This document shows positions 1 through 8,790 of a stretch of DNA of 64,000 nt, in pieces. The notes under the pieces are model-generated. The model was not told the origin of the DNA. It ran no database searches and saw only the letters and a program-made list of their open reading frames with translations. The translations under genes were made by a program, and so were the position numbers. The stretch lies in assembly GCF_902499125.1 (NCBI RefSeq), contig NZ_CABVPX010000006.1:235761-299760 (forward strand). The letters are read 5' to 3'. Source of the DNA: Burkholderia arboris (lineage in GTDB: Bacteria; Pseudomonadota; Gammaproteobacteria; Burkholderiales; Burkholderiaceae). Each line of letters opens with the position of its first letter. Position 1 is the first letter of the stretch.

Positions 1-15
1 GCGGCGCTTGCCGTT

Positions 16-1125
16 TCAGGCGCCGCGCCCCGGCCGCCAGCCCACTTCGCGCAACGCATCCAGCAAGCGCGCCTGCCCGAGCCCTTCGACCCGCGCCCCG
101 CGCGACTCGACGTTGCTGCCAGCCACCAGCGCATTCACGATCGCCTCCTCCACCGCTTCCGCCGCCGCGGCGAACAGCGCGGAAATGTGGTCGTTGTTGA
201 CCATCTTCAGATCGGTGGTCGGCGCGCCCTTGCTGCCGTAGTTCGCTGCCGGCAAGCGTTCGTTGCCCGTTGCAAATGCCAGGAAGATGTCGCCGCTCGA
301 ATCCTCGGTGCCGCCGCCGACGCGTGCGAGCCCGACGCTCGCGCGCTGCGCGAGGCGCGTGCATTGATGCGGCAGAAGCGGCGCGTCCGTCGCGATCGTC
401 ACGACGATCGACCCCATGCCCGGCTCGCCTTTGGCGTCGTGTTCGCGGAACGGCGAATGCACGTGCCGCAGCACTTCGCCGACCGGATAGCCGGCGACGC
501 GCAGCAGCTCGCGCACGCCGTAGTTCGCCTGCACGAGCGCGCCGACGGTCCAGCCGCCCGCGTCGTCCGCCAGCACGCGCGACGCGGTGCCGATGCCGCC
601 CTTGAACTCGTGGCAGATCATGCCCGTGCCGCCGCCCACGCCGCCTTCGGCGACCGACCCCGACTGAGCGGCCGCCAGCGCGCGCTGCACGTGCGCGGCG
701 CTCACATGCTGCCCCCAGATGTCGTTCAGCAGCCCGTCGTAGGTTTCCATCACGACCGGCATGCACCAGTACACGCGGCCGGCCGCCGCTTCGCGCTCGT
801 TCGCGACGAGCGCGTCGCGCACCGCGCCGACGCTGTGCGTGTTCGTATAGGCGATCGGCGTCGTCAGCAGGCCGGCCTCGCGAATCCATTCGAGCCCCGT
901 CGCGTCGCCGTTGCCATTCAGCACGTGCACGCCCGCAAAACACGGCGAATCGTGCGCGGCGCCCGCGCGCGGCTCGATGACGGTGACGCCGGTGCGGATC
1001 GATGCGTCGCCGTTCTCGACGTTCAGCGTGCAATGTCCGACCCGCACGCCCGGTACGTCCGTGATCGCGTTGAAGCGGCCCGGCTTGCCGAGTCCGATGC
1101 GGATGCCGAGATCCCTCGTGCGCAT
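16..1125 (-). CDS. P1-family (DmpA/BapA-like) aminopeptidase
   Basis: 369-residue protein of the P1/DmpA family (L-aminopeptidase D-Ala-esterase/amidase, beta-peptidyl aminopeptidase), N-terminal-nucleophile hydrolases that mature by self-cleavage into alpha and beta chains. The family signature is seen at residues 238-239 (Gly-Ser) followed by IVVTIATDAPLLPHQ, so Ser239 is the likely nucleophile and new N-terminus of the beta chain. A glycine-rich GGVGGGTGM and KGGIGTASR stretch lies at about 161-183. The ATG at 1125 (MRTRDLG) is preferred over the upstream in-frame start at 1173 because family members begin near this point. No signal peptide is visible, so it is probably cytoplasmic. It lies 64 nt downstream of an APC permease on the same strand; import followed by hydrolysis of small peptides or amino-acid amides is inferred. 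The exact substrate cannot be read from sequence. Confidence 0.9.
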   Translation of the reverse strand: MRTRDLGIRIGLGKPGRFNAITDVPGVRVGHCTLNVENGDASIRTGVTVIEPRAGAAHDSPCFAGVHVLNGNGDATGLEWIREAGLLTTPIAYTNTHSVGAVRDALVANEREAAAGRVYWCMPVVMETYDGLLNDIWGQHVSAAHVQRALAAAQSGSVAEGGVGGGTGMICHEFKGGIGTASRVLADDAGGWTVGALVQANYGVRELLRVAGYPVGEVLRHVHSPFREHDAKGEPGMGSIVVTIATDAPLLPHQCTRLAQRASVGLARVGGGTEDSSGDIFLAFATGNERLPAANYGSKGAPTTDLKMVNNDHISALFAAAAEAVEEAIVNALVAGSNVESRGARVEGLGQARLLDALREVGWRPGRGA

Positions 1126-1189
1126 GATGCAATTCCTCCAGTCTTTCAGTGGTTCGGTCAGTCGATGTTGCAAGATATTGATCCGGTGC

Positions 1190-2596
1190 TCAGAGCGCGC
1201 GGAACGCTTCGCTGTGGCGCGCCCACACCACGTACATCACGAGTGCGGCAACCAGCAGCCCCGCGATGATGATCAGGTCGGTCGACTTCGTTGCCGTCGC
1301 CAGCGTCGTGTACAGCGTGTAGGCCGCGCCTGCCACCGCGACGAGCGGCGTCACGGGCCACAGCGGCATCCGGTAGTGATGCTCGACGTCGCGGCGCACG
1401 AACCGGCTCGCGAGCGCGGCCAGCCCGACGACCAGGTAGATCAGCAGCAGCAGGTCGACGGTGAACGCCGTCAGTTCGTCGAGACTCGACACGAAGACGA
1501 GCCCCGCCGACGGTACGGCCAACGCGATCGTCGCAAGCCACGGCGATTCGAGGCGCGGATGAATCGTCGAGAATGCACGGTTGCAGGTGCGCGACCAGAG
1601 CGCGTGGCGGCCGCTGCTGTACAGCAGGCGGCCCATCGTGATCACGATCGCGATGATCGCATTGAACACCGACAGGAAGATCCCGCCGCTGACCACGCGC
1701 GACACCGCCGGGTTGCTCAGCGAGCGCACGACATAGCCGATCGGGTCGGCGCTCTTCGTCAGCTCCGTCAGCGACGGTGCGCCGAGCACGATCGCGGTGA
1801 GCGGCACCAGTTCGACGACGAGGATCACGAGCAGCGAATAGATCACCGCCTTCGCGACGTTGCGGTTGCCGCCGCGCAGATCCTCCGCGAGATAGGCGGC
1901 CGAGCCGAAGCCGTTGTAGCAGAAGATCGCGGTGCCGATCGCCGGCACGATGGCCGCGAGCGTCGCCGGTACGAGCGCGTTGCCGCTCGCGACGACCGGT
2001 GCGATCAGCACGTCGGCACCGCGATGCGGCGAACCGAAGCCGAGGCCCGCGATCAGCATCAGCACGCCGATCTCGACGACGAGGAACGCGCCGGTGATCC
2101 ACGCGTTCGTCTTGATGTTCAGCATGCCGAGCAGATAGCTGAGCAGTACGATCGTCAGCGCGACCGACTGGTTGCTGAAGTGCGTGCCGAGCGCGTTGTT
2201 CAGGTAGGGCGCGGCGCCGCTCGCGAGCACGGCCGGGATGAACACGCTGACGGACAGCACGGTGATGAAAGTCAGGTACCCGGGCAGCGTGCCGAACACG
2301 CGCTTGGCCATCACGTACTCGCCGCCCGCGCTGCGGTGCGCGGCGGCAAGCTCCGCGTAGCAGAGCGCGAATGCAAGCGCGAGCACGCCGCCGAGCACGA
2401 ACGACAGCACGGCGCCGCTGCCCGCCTGCTGGATCGCGAACGGCGCGATCACGAAGATCGAGCTTGCGGGCGTCACGCCCGATACGGTGATCATCACCGC
2501 ATCGCGCACACTGAGCGTCTGCGACAGCGCGCGCGGCGCGTCCTCCGTTGCAGGCGCCGCTTGCAGGCTACCCGTCGATTCCGACATCATCGCCAT
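1190..2596 (-). CDS. APC-family amino-acid permease
   Basis: 468 residues with about 12 hydrophobic segments and an N-terminal cytoplasmic extension of about 30 residues. The first membrane segment carries the APC-type unwound motif (DAVMITVSGVTPASSIFV, about residues 32-49), followed by GGEYVMAKRVFGT in the TM3 region. This is the arrangement of amino acid/polyamine/organocation cation-coupled importers in the inner membrane. The ATG at 2596 follows an AGGAG at a good distance. Likely co-transcribed with the downstream DmpA-like peptidase, so its cargo may be a peptide or amide that the peptidase hydrolyses. Divergent from a LuxR-type regulator with 132 nt between starts, a layout suggesting local control. 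Substrate not predictable. Confidence 0.88.
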   Translation of the reverse strand: MAMMSESTGSLQAAPATEDAPRALSQTLSVRDAVMITVSGVTPASSIFVIAPFAIQQAGSGAVLSFVLGGVLALAFALCYAELAAAHRSAGGEYVMAKRVFGTLPGYLTFITVLSVSVFIPAVLASGAAPYLNNALGTHFSNQSVALTIVLLSYLLGMLNIKTNAWITGAFLVVEIGVLMLIAGLGFGSPHRGADVLIAPVVASGNALVPATLAAIVPAIGTAIFCYNGFGSAAYLAEDLRGGNRNVAKAVIYSLLVILVVELVPLTAIVLGAPSLTELTKSADPIGYVVRSLSNPAVSRVVSGGIFLSVFNAIIAIVITMGRLLYSSGRHALWSRTCNRAFSTIHPRLESPWLATIALAVPSAGLVFVSSLDELTAFTVDLLLLIYLVVGLAALASRFVRRDVEHHYRMPLWPVTPLVAVAGAAYTLYTTLATATKSTDLIIIAGLLVAALVMYVVWARHSEAFRAL

Positions 2597-2728
2597 TTCG
2601 TTCTCCTGTGCTCCTTTGCTGCTCTTTTTTGAACACCCATACTCGGGCCCGATTGATTGCGTGGCAGTCTAGGAAGCCAATTTCAGGACCGCTATTCCCC
2701 CTTCGTGTTACGCCCTTCCGGTGGTGGT

Positions 2729-3529
2729 ATGGATCGTCTCTTCTCCGAAATCGCGATGCACCAGGCGCTTGGCCGCGCAATCGATCATCTCGGCCAGCCG
2801 CGCTTCTGGCGTTTCCTGGTGCTGCTGCTCAATGAAATGGTGCCGTTCGACAACGCGCTCGCGACCGCGGTCGGCCGCGACGGCGTGCCGCTCGTGCTCG
2901 ACGAATACGACGCGGGCGGCACCGACAGCGCATCGCCGGTGCCGCTCTACCTGAACGGCGTCTATCTGCTCGACCCGTTCCTGCAGGCCGCGCACGACGG
3001 GCTCGCCGACGGCTGCTACCGGCTCGAGGAAGTCGCGCCCGACCTGTTCCGGCAAAGCGAGTATTTCCTCAGCTACTTCCGCGATGCGGTCGGCGACGAC
3101 GAAATCCAGATTCTCGTGCGGCCGAACGCCGACACGCTGCTGTCGCTGTCGCTCGGCGCGGCCGCGCGCTTCGACGTCGAGCCGCTCGGCAAGCTGACGG
3201 CCGCGATGCCGTGGGTGCTCGCGGCGATGCGGCAGCACTGGCGGCTGGTGGGCGACGCCGCACGCGCGACGCCCGATGCCGATCTCGGTGCGCGTGTCGA
3301 ACAGGCGCTCGCGCGCTTCGGCGCGGGCGTGCTGACCGACCGCGAGATGTCGATCGCACGCATGGTGCTGCGCGGCAATTCGTCGAAGGCGATCGCCGAA
3401 CGGCTGGCGATATCCCCCGAAACGGTTAAGGTGCACCGGCGCCACCTGTACGCGAAGCTCGGGATTTCGTCGCAGCCCGAGCTGTTTTCGCGGTTCATCC
3501 AGGCACTGGGGGAAGATGCGGCCGGGTGA
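2729..3529 (+). CDS. LuxR-type HTH transcriptional regulator
   Basis: 266 residues. The C-terminal 65 residues (about 202-266) form a GerE/LuxR helix-turn-helix: LTDREMSIARMVLRG, then SSKAIAERLAISPETVKVHRRHLYAKLG split over two helices. The N-terminal 190 residues do not show the Trp/Tyr/Asp pattern of acyl-homoserine-lactone binding domains, nor a receiver aspartate, so this is not an obvious quorum-sensing or two-component regulator. ATG 2729 was chosen because residues upstream of it look non-coding. Divergent from the APC permease and DmpA-like peptidase, which are its most likely targets. The ligand is unknown. Confidence 0.85.
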   Translation: MDRLFSEIAMHQALGRAIDHLGQPRFWRFLVLLLNEMVPFDNALATAVGRDGVPLVLDEYDAGGTDSASPVPLYLNGVYLLDPFLQAAHDGLADGCYRLEEVAPDLFRQSEYFLSYFRDAVGDDEIQILVRPNADTLLSLSLGAAARFDVEPLGKLTAAMPWVLAAMRQHWRLVGDAARATPDADLGARVEQALARFGAGVLTDREMSIARMVLRGNSSKAIAERLAISPETVKVHRRHLYAKLGISSQPELFSRFIQALGEDAAG

Positions 3530-3665
3530 GCGCCACGATCAGGACGGATGGCAACGGGCGCGAAATCGGGCACTATCCGTCAAGCGCCGCGTACCCTGCC
3601 GCTGCCGGTGCCGGTGCGGATACCCGGTCGACAACACGATTGCCAGAAAACAGGAATCCCGACCC

Positions 3666-4049
3666 ATGTCACTCATTCCGCTCATAGGCATCGGCTGGCT
3701 GTTTCTGTGCGCGATCAGCGCCGCATCGATCGTGCTCGTGCCGCCCGTGGTGCTGGTCGCCTGCCTGATGGGCAAGGACGTCTGGTCGATCCTGACGCGC
3801 GGCCGATTGCAGGTCGCGTTCCTGGCCTACCTGGGCTCCGCGCCGGTACCGGCGGTCTTCACGTTCCTGCTGGAAGCCGGCGCCACGGCCGGAAACGCAG
3901 GCGGCGTGGCGTCCGACGGCCTGACGACGTGGAACGAGCGGTGTTTCTTCGTTTTCCTCGGCGCGGCTGCGCTGAGCGGGCTGCTGTTGCTGCTGCGGCC
4001 GAAAGACAGGCAAGCGGCAAACGTCGAGCCCTCGCAGTCTGCGCGCTAG
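3666..4049 (+). CDS. small inner-membrane protein, unknown function
   Basis: 127 residues, three clear hydrophobic segments (about 3-32, 45-66 and 92-112) and a short charged C-terminal tail (RPKDRQ...). An in-frame extension upstream of ATG 3666 is Arg/Cys-rich and implausible as protein. No recognised family. It sits alone between the LuxR-type regulator (same strand, 136 nt upstream) and an unrelated convergent small gene. The region 3530-3665 shows no strong dyad. Confidence 0.6.
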   Translation: MSLIPLIGIGWLFLCAISAASIVLVPPVVLVACLMGKDVWSILTRGRLQVAFLAYLGSAPVPAVFTFLLEAGATAGNAGGVASDGLTTWNERCFFVFLGAAALSGLLLLLRPKDRQAANVEPSQSAR

Positions 4050-4121
4050 CCGGCGCGCGAACGCCGCGCCATGCCGCCCGCCCGGTTTGCGGGCAGGGGC
4101 ACGGTCATGCGCGGCGTCCTG

Positions 4122-4427
4122 CTACTTCCACTTCGCGCCGAGTTGCGCGAGCCCCGCGTTGCGGAGATCGTCCGGCAGCATCACCACGCGGAACTCGCAG
4201 TCCGCATTCAACATCAGGAACCACGGTTCCGCGAGCGCCGGGATCTGCGACGGGTCATCCAGATTGACGATCACGACCGCGCCGCGGTGGCCGCTCTGCT
4301 CCGTGAAATACACGGCCTCCGGCTTGACCGCTTCGAGTATTCGCGAGATCACGTCGCCGACGCTGCCGTCGCGCACGAGCGTGTTGAACGGTTCGTGAGG
4401 GATTCGTATGTTGAGAAGCATGCGCAT
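4122..4427 (-). CDS. conserved small hypothetical protein
   Basis: About 101 residues beginning MRMLLNIRIPHEPFNTLVRDG and ending near LGAKWK. Mixed alpha/beta composition without membrane segments: a short beta-strand start, a helix (VGDVISRILEAVKPEAVYF), a strand with GHRGAVVIVNL, a stretch DPSQIPALAEPWFLMLNADCEF. This resembles small stand-alone ferredoxin-fold (DUF3303-like) proteins, but I cannot assign a function. Starts at 4433, 4427 or 4421 are all possible; the one at 4427 is used. It lies between two convergent/unrelated genes with no operon partner. Confidence 0.6.
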   Translation of the reverse strand: MRMLLNIRIPHEPFNTLVRDGSVGDVISRILEAVKPEAVYFTEQSGHRGAVVIVNLDDPSQIPALAEPWFLMLNADCEFRVVMLPDDLRNAGLAQLGAKWK

Positions 4428-4615
4428 GACCATCCTCCTTGGGCTCCGCCCGGCGTGGGCCCTTCAAGCATAGGTGCTGCGCGACGCCGCGCCAGTGGGA
4501 CCGAAAGCCGTTGCCGGCACGCATTCACATTCCGACGATTCGATGACACCGCACCGCGCGAACGGCAATCGCTCGCGCGGTGCAGGCCGGGTCGAATCGA
4601 CTTTTCATGCCTCCA

Positions 4616-6055
4616 TCATTTGGAGATCGCATCGGCCGCCAGCTCCGGCGGCGCGATCGCCAGATGCAACGACTGCTGCGGCCGCAGCGTCACGTTCAGC
4701 ACCTCGCGCGGCGGCGCCATGCCGGGCGGCACCGACAACACGTAGCGCTGCAGAATCATTGCGGCCACAACCGTCATCTCCGTCATCGCCAGATGCTGCC
4801 CGAGGCACACGCGCGGGCCGGTGCCGAACGGCATGTACGCGCCGCGCGGCAGCGCCGGCGCATCGTCGGCGAAGCGCTCCGGGCGGAAGGTACCGGGCTC
4901 CGGGAACCATCGCGGATCGCGCTGCATCAGTTGCAGCGGCAGCATGAACAGCGTGCGCGCGGGAAACTGCCACGCGCCCAGCGCGATCGGCCGCGATGCG
5001 CGACGGCTGATCAGGATCGGCGCGGACGGATACAGACGCAGCGTTTCGTCGAGTGTCTGCGACAGGTAGCGCAACGACGAGCGCGTCTCCGCGGACGGCG
5101 CGCGGCCACCCAGCACGCGGGACACCTCGTCGCGCGCGGCGGCTTGCACGGCCGGATTCGCGGCCATGCACCAAGCCCACCAGGTCAGCGCCCCGGCCGT
5201 CGTCTCGTGGCCGGCCAGGAACGCCGTCACGCATTCGTCGTGCACGGCCTGCAGCGGCCATTTCCGCGCATCCGCCCGATGCAGCCGCAACAGGCGCGAC
5301 AGCAGATCGTCGGGCCAGGCATGCTCGGACCGGTCGAGGCGTGCGTGCAGTTGCCGGTCGATCAGCCGTTTGAGCACCGCCATCGCGCGTGCCGTGCGGT
5401 GCTTCCACGGCACCCAGTTCGGCGTGTTCACCGGCTGGTAGAACGCCGCGTTGGCCGCGGCGCTCACCACGCGCACCGCCTCCTCGGCTGCGCGCGCATC
5501 GTCGCCGATCGTATCGGAGAACATCGTGCGCATGATCACGTCCATCGCCAGCGACGTCAGCGCGCTTTCGATCGGCCAGTCCGGATCGCGCGCGGGCCAT
5601 TGCGCGAGAGCATGACCGGCCGTGGCCGCGATCGCCGGAACGAACGCCTGAACCGGCTTCGGCATGAAATTCGGCTGCAGCGCCTGCCGCTTGTCGCGCC
5701 ACGCCTCGCCTTCCGCGACCAGCACGCTTTGGCCGTGGACCTGCGCGAAGACGCGGGTGGCGCGCTCCCAGCGCCCGAGCGCATCGTGATGCGTGACCAG
5801 CAACTCGCGCACGAGCGCCGGATCGGTCACGGCCACGGCATGCTCGGGCCACACGCGCAAGTGCACGACGTCGCCGTAGGTGCGCTGCCAGCCGCCAAGC
5901 GTGCCGATCAGGTCGCGCGACATCGTGCGCAGCAACCCCCACCCCGTCAGGCCGGCGGGTGGCCCCGGCGGCCATACGCCGGGTGGATGAAGCACGGGCG
6001 CCGGCGCAGCCGTGCCCGCGTGGAATGGACATTGGGAAGAGGATCGTGTGTTCAT
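4616..6055 (-). CDS. cytochrome P450
   Basis: 479 residues with the main P450 hallmarks: I-helix oxygen-activation motif AGHETTAGALTWW, K-helix ExxR in DETLRLYPSAP, the PERF-type FRPERF meander motif, and the haem-ligand loop FGTGPRVCLG at residues 410-419 with Cys417 as thiolate ligand. No membrane anchor, so soluble and dependent on separate ferredoxin/reductase partners, none of which is adjacent. Sequence style (PPGP N-terminus, HETT, FGTGPRVCLGQHLAM) is that of bacterial class I enzymes related to CYP4-like/fatty-acid or terpenoid hydroxylases, an impression only. ATG 6055 (MNTRSS) is favoured over an upstream in-frame start because the extension would run into the promoter shared with the divergent AraC regulator. 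Confidence 0.93.
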   Translation of the reverse strand: MNTRSSSQCPFHAGTAAPAPVLHPPGVWPPGPPAGLTGWGLLRTMSRDLIGTLGGWQRTYGDVVHLRVWPEHAVAVTDPALVRELLVTHHDALGRWERATRVFAQVHGQSVLVAEGEAWRDKRQALQPNFMPKPVQAFVPAIAATAGHALAQWPARDPDWPIESALTSLAMDVIMRTMFSDTIGDDARAAEEAVRVVSAAANAAFYQPVNTPNWVPWKHRTARAMAVLKRLIDRQLHARLDRSEHAWPDDLLSRLLRLHRADARKWPLQAVHDECVTAFLAGHETTAGALTWWAWCMAANPAVQAAARDEVSRVLGGRAPSAETRSSLRYLSQTLDETLRLYPSAPILISRRASRPIALGAWQFPARTLFMLPLQLMQRDPRWFPEPGTFRPERFADDAPALPRGAYMPFGTGPRVCLGQHLAMTEMTVVAAMILQRYVLSVPPGMAPPREVLNVTLRPQQSLHLAIAPPELAADAISK

Positions 6056-6142
6056 GTGCCGGATTCTCCCCATCGGCGCGCCGCTGGTCTTGAACGCAAA
6101 CGACATCGACACGCGCCGGACCGGTCCCTATACTGCGGCGTC

Positions 6143-7078
6143 ATGTTCTCCGGTCCGCCATCGATTCCGCTGTCATGTCCCGATCCGCTTGCACGCGCGC
6201 CCCGCGTGGCGGGCGGCGGGCGGTCGCCGCATGCGCGGCTGCATCCCGCACCGGCCGCGCTGCAGGGCGCGGTGGTCGCGATCGTCCTGTGCGACACGCG
6301 CGGCGTCGCATTGAGCGACGCGCAACGGCTTTCGCACTTTCCGGCCACACCGCTCGTCTGCGTGTCCTGGTACCGGGATCTCGACGTGGGCTTCATCGAA
6401 CCCTCGCCCGACGGCTCGCAATGGCGCCCCTTCGGCGCGACGGCGACGCTGTCGGGCAGCCATTCGGCCCCCACCGTCGCGTGGGCGCCGACGGGCGGGC
6501 TGATCGGCATGATCTGTTTCACCGCCGATGCCGCGCGGACGTTGTTCGGCATCGCACTGCCGGACATCCACGACCGCGTTCTCGACGCGCACGCGTGCCT
6601 CGGCCACGACTGGCATCCGCTGCTCGATGCCCTGATCGGCGTGGATCGCGACGCCGACGTGCTGGCCACGATCGATCGCCATCTGGCGCCTCGCTGGCAG
6701 GCGCTGCGGCCTGCGACAGCGCTGTCGTCGCTCCGCAACGCAGGGCGCAGCTGGGTCGAGCGCCTCGCGCTGCAGGCGCGCGAATGGCGCGGCACGCACA
6801 GCCCGCGTCAGGTCGAACGGCGCATCAAGACATACAGCGGTCGATCGCTGCGCGAATGGCAGGCGCTCGTCCGGACGGAAAGCGCATTCTTCGCGGCGCG
6901 CGACCGTTTCGAAGCCGGCGCCCCCTTCAACTGGGCCACGCTGGCGCTGGACGAAGGATTCGCCGACCAGGCGCACCTGAGCCGCGAGGTCAAGCGCATC
7001 ACGGGATTCTCGCCGAGCGAATTCACGCAGCGCTTCATCGACGACGAATCGTTCTGGATGTACCGGTTGTGGGTGTAG
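6143..7078 (+). CDS. AraC-family regulator beside P450 gene
   Basis: 311 residues. The C-terminal part (about 205-300) is an AraC/XylS double helix-turn-helix: RQVERRIKTYSGRSLREWQ in the first HTH and TLALDEGFADQAHLSREVKRITGFSPSEF in the second, the usual AraC signature. The N-terminal 200 residues (VVAIVLCDTRGV..., SWYRDLDVGFIEP) resemble the sensor domain of AraC regulators with a cupin-less fold. It starts 88 nt from, and divergent to, the P450 start, so control of that gene and autoregulation are the obvious inference. Confidence 0.85.
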   Translation: MFSGPPSIPLSCPDPLARAPRVAGGGRSPHARLHPAPAALQGAVVAIVLCDTRGVALSDAQRLSHFPATPLVCVSWYRDLDVGFIEPSPDGSQWRPFGATATLSGSHSAPTVAWAPTGGLIGMICFTADAARTLFGIALPDIHDRVLDAHACLGHDWHPLLDALIGVDRDADVLATIDRHLAPRWQALRPATALSSLRNAGRSWVERLALQAREWRGTHSPRQVERRIKTYSGRSLREWQALVRTESAFFAARDRFEAGAPFNWATLALDEGFADQAHLSREVKRITGFSPSEFTQRFIDDESFWMYRLWV

Positions 7079-7085
7079 CCCGCAC

Positions 7086-7463
7086 TCAACCGCGTGGTTC
7101 GACGAACGTGCCGTCACGCACATCGTGCGGCACGTTCCAGCCGAAATACACCTCGGCCTCGACGATCCGGCCATCGCGGACACGCAGCCGCTCCGCATTC
7201 CGGAACCGCTTGCCGCCATGCGTTTCGGCCTCGTACACGACGAATACGTATTCGCCGTGCGCGACGACGTCGATGAAGTCGAAGCACGTGAGCATCGCGC
7301 TGTTCGGCCAGCAGCGCGCGAAATAAGTGTCGCGGTCGAGCCGGTTGTCGAGCGGGCTCGTGAAATGAAAGTCCGGCGCAATCAGCGCTTCAATCGCGTC
7401 GCGGTCCTTGTCGGCGTATGCGCGGTAGCACGCACGCGCCACGTCGCCGGGATTCTGCAGCAT
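7086..7463 (-). CDS. SnoaL/NTF2-like protein
   Basis: 125 residues of the NTF2-like superfamily: N-terminal helix (DVARACYRAYADKDRDAIEALIAPDFHFTSP split over helix and strand), then FARCWPNSA, beta strands EYVFVVYEAE, RNAERLRVRDGRIVEAEVYFG. Members are ketosteroid-isomerase-like cone folds used as enzymes or ligand pockets. ATG 7463 (MLQNPGD) has GAGGG (reading GGAGGGCCCGACG upstream) as ribosome-binding site; frames extended upstream are not protein-like. Convergent with the AraC gene (7-nt gap) and divergent from the LysR gene. Confidence 0.8.
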   Translation of the reverse strand: MLQNPGDVARACYRAYADKDRDAIEALIAPDFHFTSPLDNRLDRDTYFARCWPNSAMLTCFDFIDVVAHGEYVFVVYEAETHGGKRFRNAERLRVRDGRIVEAEVYFGWNVPHDVRDGTFVEPRG

Positions 7464-7753
7464 CGTCGGGCCCTCCTTCAACGATCGGCGCAAGCGTCGC
7501 TCGCGTCGCTTCGGATAGTGCGGCGGAACACGCCCGGCGGCAACCGCCCCGACTAGCGTCCCTGCGGGCAGCCCGACCGGGCCGTCGCACGCCGGCGATG
7601 CCGCGGTTGCCCGATTCGGCGGCCACGGGCATGATGTCCGCGAACTGGCCGGTTGCATTGTCCGCTTGCGCATCTCGCCGGGTTCACCGCCTCCATGCGG
7701 CCCGTCACGCGAGCAATCCGCATGCCGGCCCTGCCGCTCACGCCACTTCGCCC

Positions 7754-8638
7754 ATGTCATTACGCGCATTCAGAACGCTGGTCGCCATCGCCCGATACCG
7801 GACCTTCGCGCGCGCCGGCGAAGCCATCGGCCTCACGCAATCGGCGGTGAGCCTGCAGATCAAGACGCTCGAAAGCGAATACAACGTGCAGTTGTTCGAC
7901 CGTTCGCGCCGGCAGCCGGTGCTCACCGAAGCCGGCAACATTCTGCTCGCGCAGGCCGAGCAGGTGCTCGCGATGGTCGACCGGATTCCCGATGCGCTCA
8001 GCGACGAGAAAAAGCTCGTCGGCCGCCTGCGGATCGGTGCGATCCAGACCGCGCTGTCCGGCCCGCTGCCTGACGCACTACTTGCTTTGCGTGCGGCGCA
8101 TCCGTCGTTGCGCGTGCACGTGTCGGCCGGCATGTCGGCGGAACTCGCGAACCGCGTTGCGGCCGGCGAGCTCGACGCGGCGATCACGACGCGCCCGGTA
8201 CGCCCGCATCCGGCCGAACTGACGTGGACCACGCTGTACGAGGACCGCTTCTGGCTGCTCGCGCCGCCCGACCATGCGGAACGCGACGCGGGCGCGCTGC
8301 TCGACGCGCTGCCGTTCATCCGCTTCGACGCGCAGGCGTGGGCCGGCCGGATGATTGCTGCCGAGCTGCGCCGCATTGGCGTGCGCGTACGCGAAGAAAT
8401 GGTGCTGGACAGCGCGGAAACGATCGCGCGCATGGTGGCACGCGGGCTCGGCGCGGCGATCGTCGCGCTCCCCGATGCGACGCTTGCACGCCTGCCGCCG
8501 GTCACGCGCTTGCCGTTCGGCCAGCCGCAGATGGGACGCGCGGTCGTGCTGCTCGAACACCAGTCGCGCCCGGGCGAACGTTTCGCCCGCGCGCTGGCGG
8601 CCGAAGTCACTGCGTCATCAATGAGAATTTCTCATTGA
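7754..8638 (+). CDS. LysR-family transcriptional regulator
   Basis: 294 residues. N-terminal winged HTH at 3-60 (FRTLVAIARYRTFARAGEAIGLTQSAVS, then KTLESEYNVQLFDRS) and a periplasmic-binding-fold effector domain with GRLRIGAIQTALSG and a late MVARGLGAAIVALPD motif. It lies upstream of, and in the same direction as, an AEC-family carrier and divergent from the SnoaL-like gene. The last codons of the gene form a perfect 17-bp palindrome next to the carrier's promoter region (see separate entry), so it may control the carrier. Confidence 0.9.
   Translation: MSLRAFRTLVAIARYRTFARAGEAIGLTQSAVSLQIKTLESEYNVQLFDRSRRQPVLTEAGNILLAQAEQVLAMVDRIPDALSDEKKLVGRLRIGAIQTALSGPLPDALLALRAAHPSLRVHVSAGMSAELANRVAAGELDAAITTRPVRPHPAELTWTTLYEDRFWLLAPPDHAERDAGALLDALPFIRFDAQAWAGRMIAAELRRIGVRVREEMVLDSAETIARMVARGLGAAIVALPDATLARLPPVTRLPFGQPQMGRAVVLLEHQSRPGERFARALAAEVTASSMRISH
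8620..8636. promoter_or_regulatory. 17-bp perfect palindrome, candidate operator
   Basis: AATGAGAA-T-TTCTCATT, eight-base arms around a single centre base. It overlaps the last codons of the LysR gene (Met-Arg-Ile-Ser-His-stop) and touches a possible -35 element TTGAAC (8635-8640) with TTATTC (8657-8662) 16 nt downstream. A repressor or LysR-type site controlling the following AEC carrier gene is the likely reading. Confidence 0.45.
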
Positions 8639-8790
8639 ACACCCGATAATTAACAATTATTCCTGTTGCTTGCGCGTGTTAACTTGGCGGCATCGTCACT
8701 CTTTCGATTGCGTGTCGCCATGTTGCCCGCCGGATGGATTCCCGCTTCGTTCCGCCGCCTTTCCCCGCCAATCGGTGTGAAGGTACGCCG

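Noticed and set aside
4074..4096. Stem GCCCGC...GCGGGC as terminator of the small membrane gene
   Set aside because: The arms are short, with no T-tract, and this pattern is expected by chance in such GC-rich sequence.
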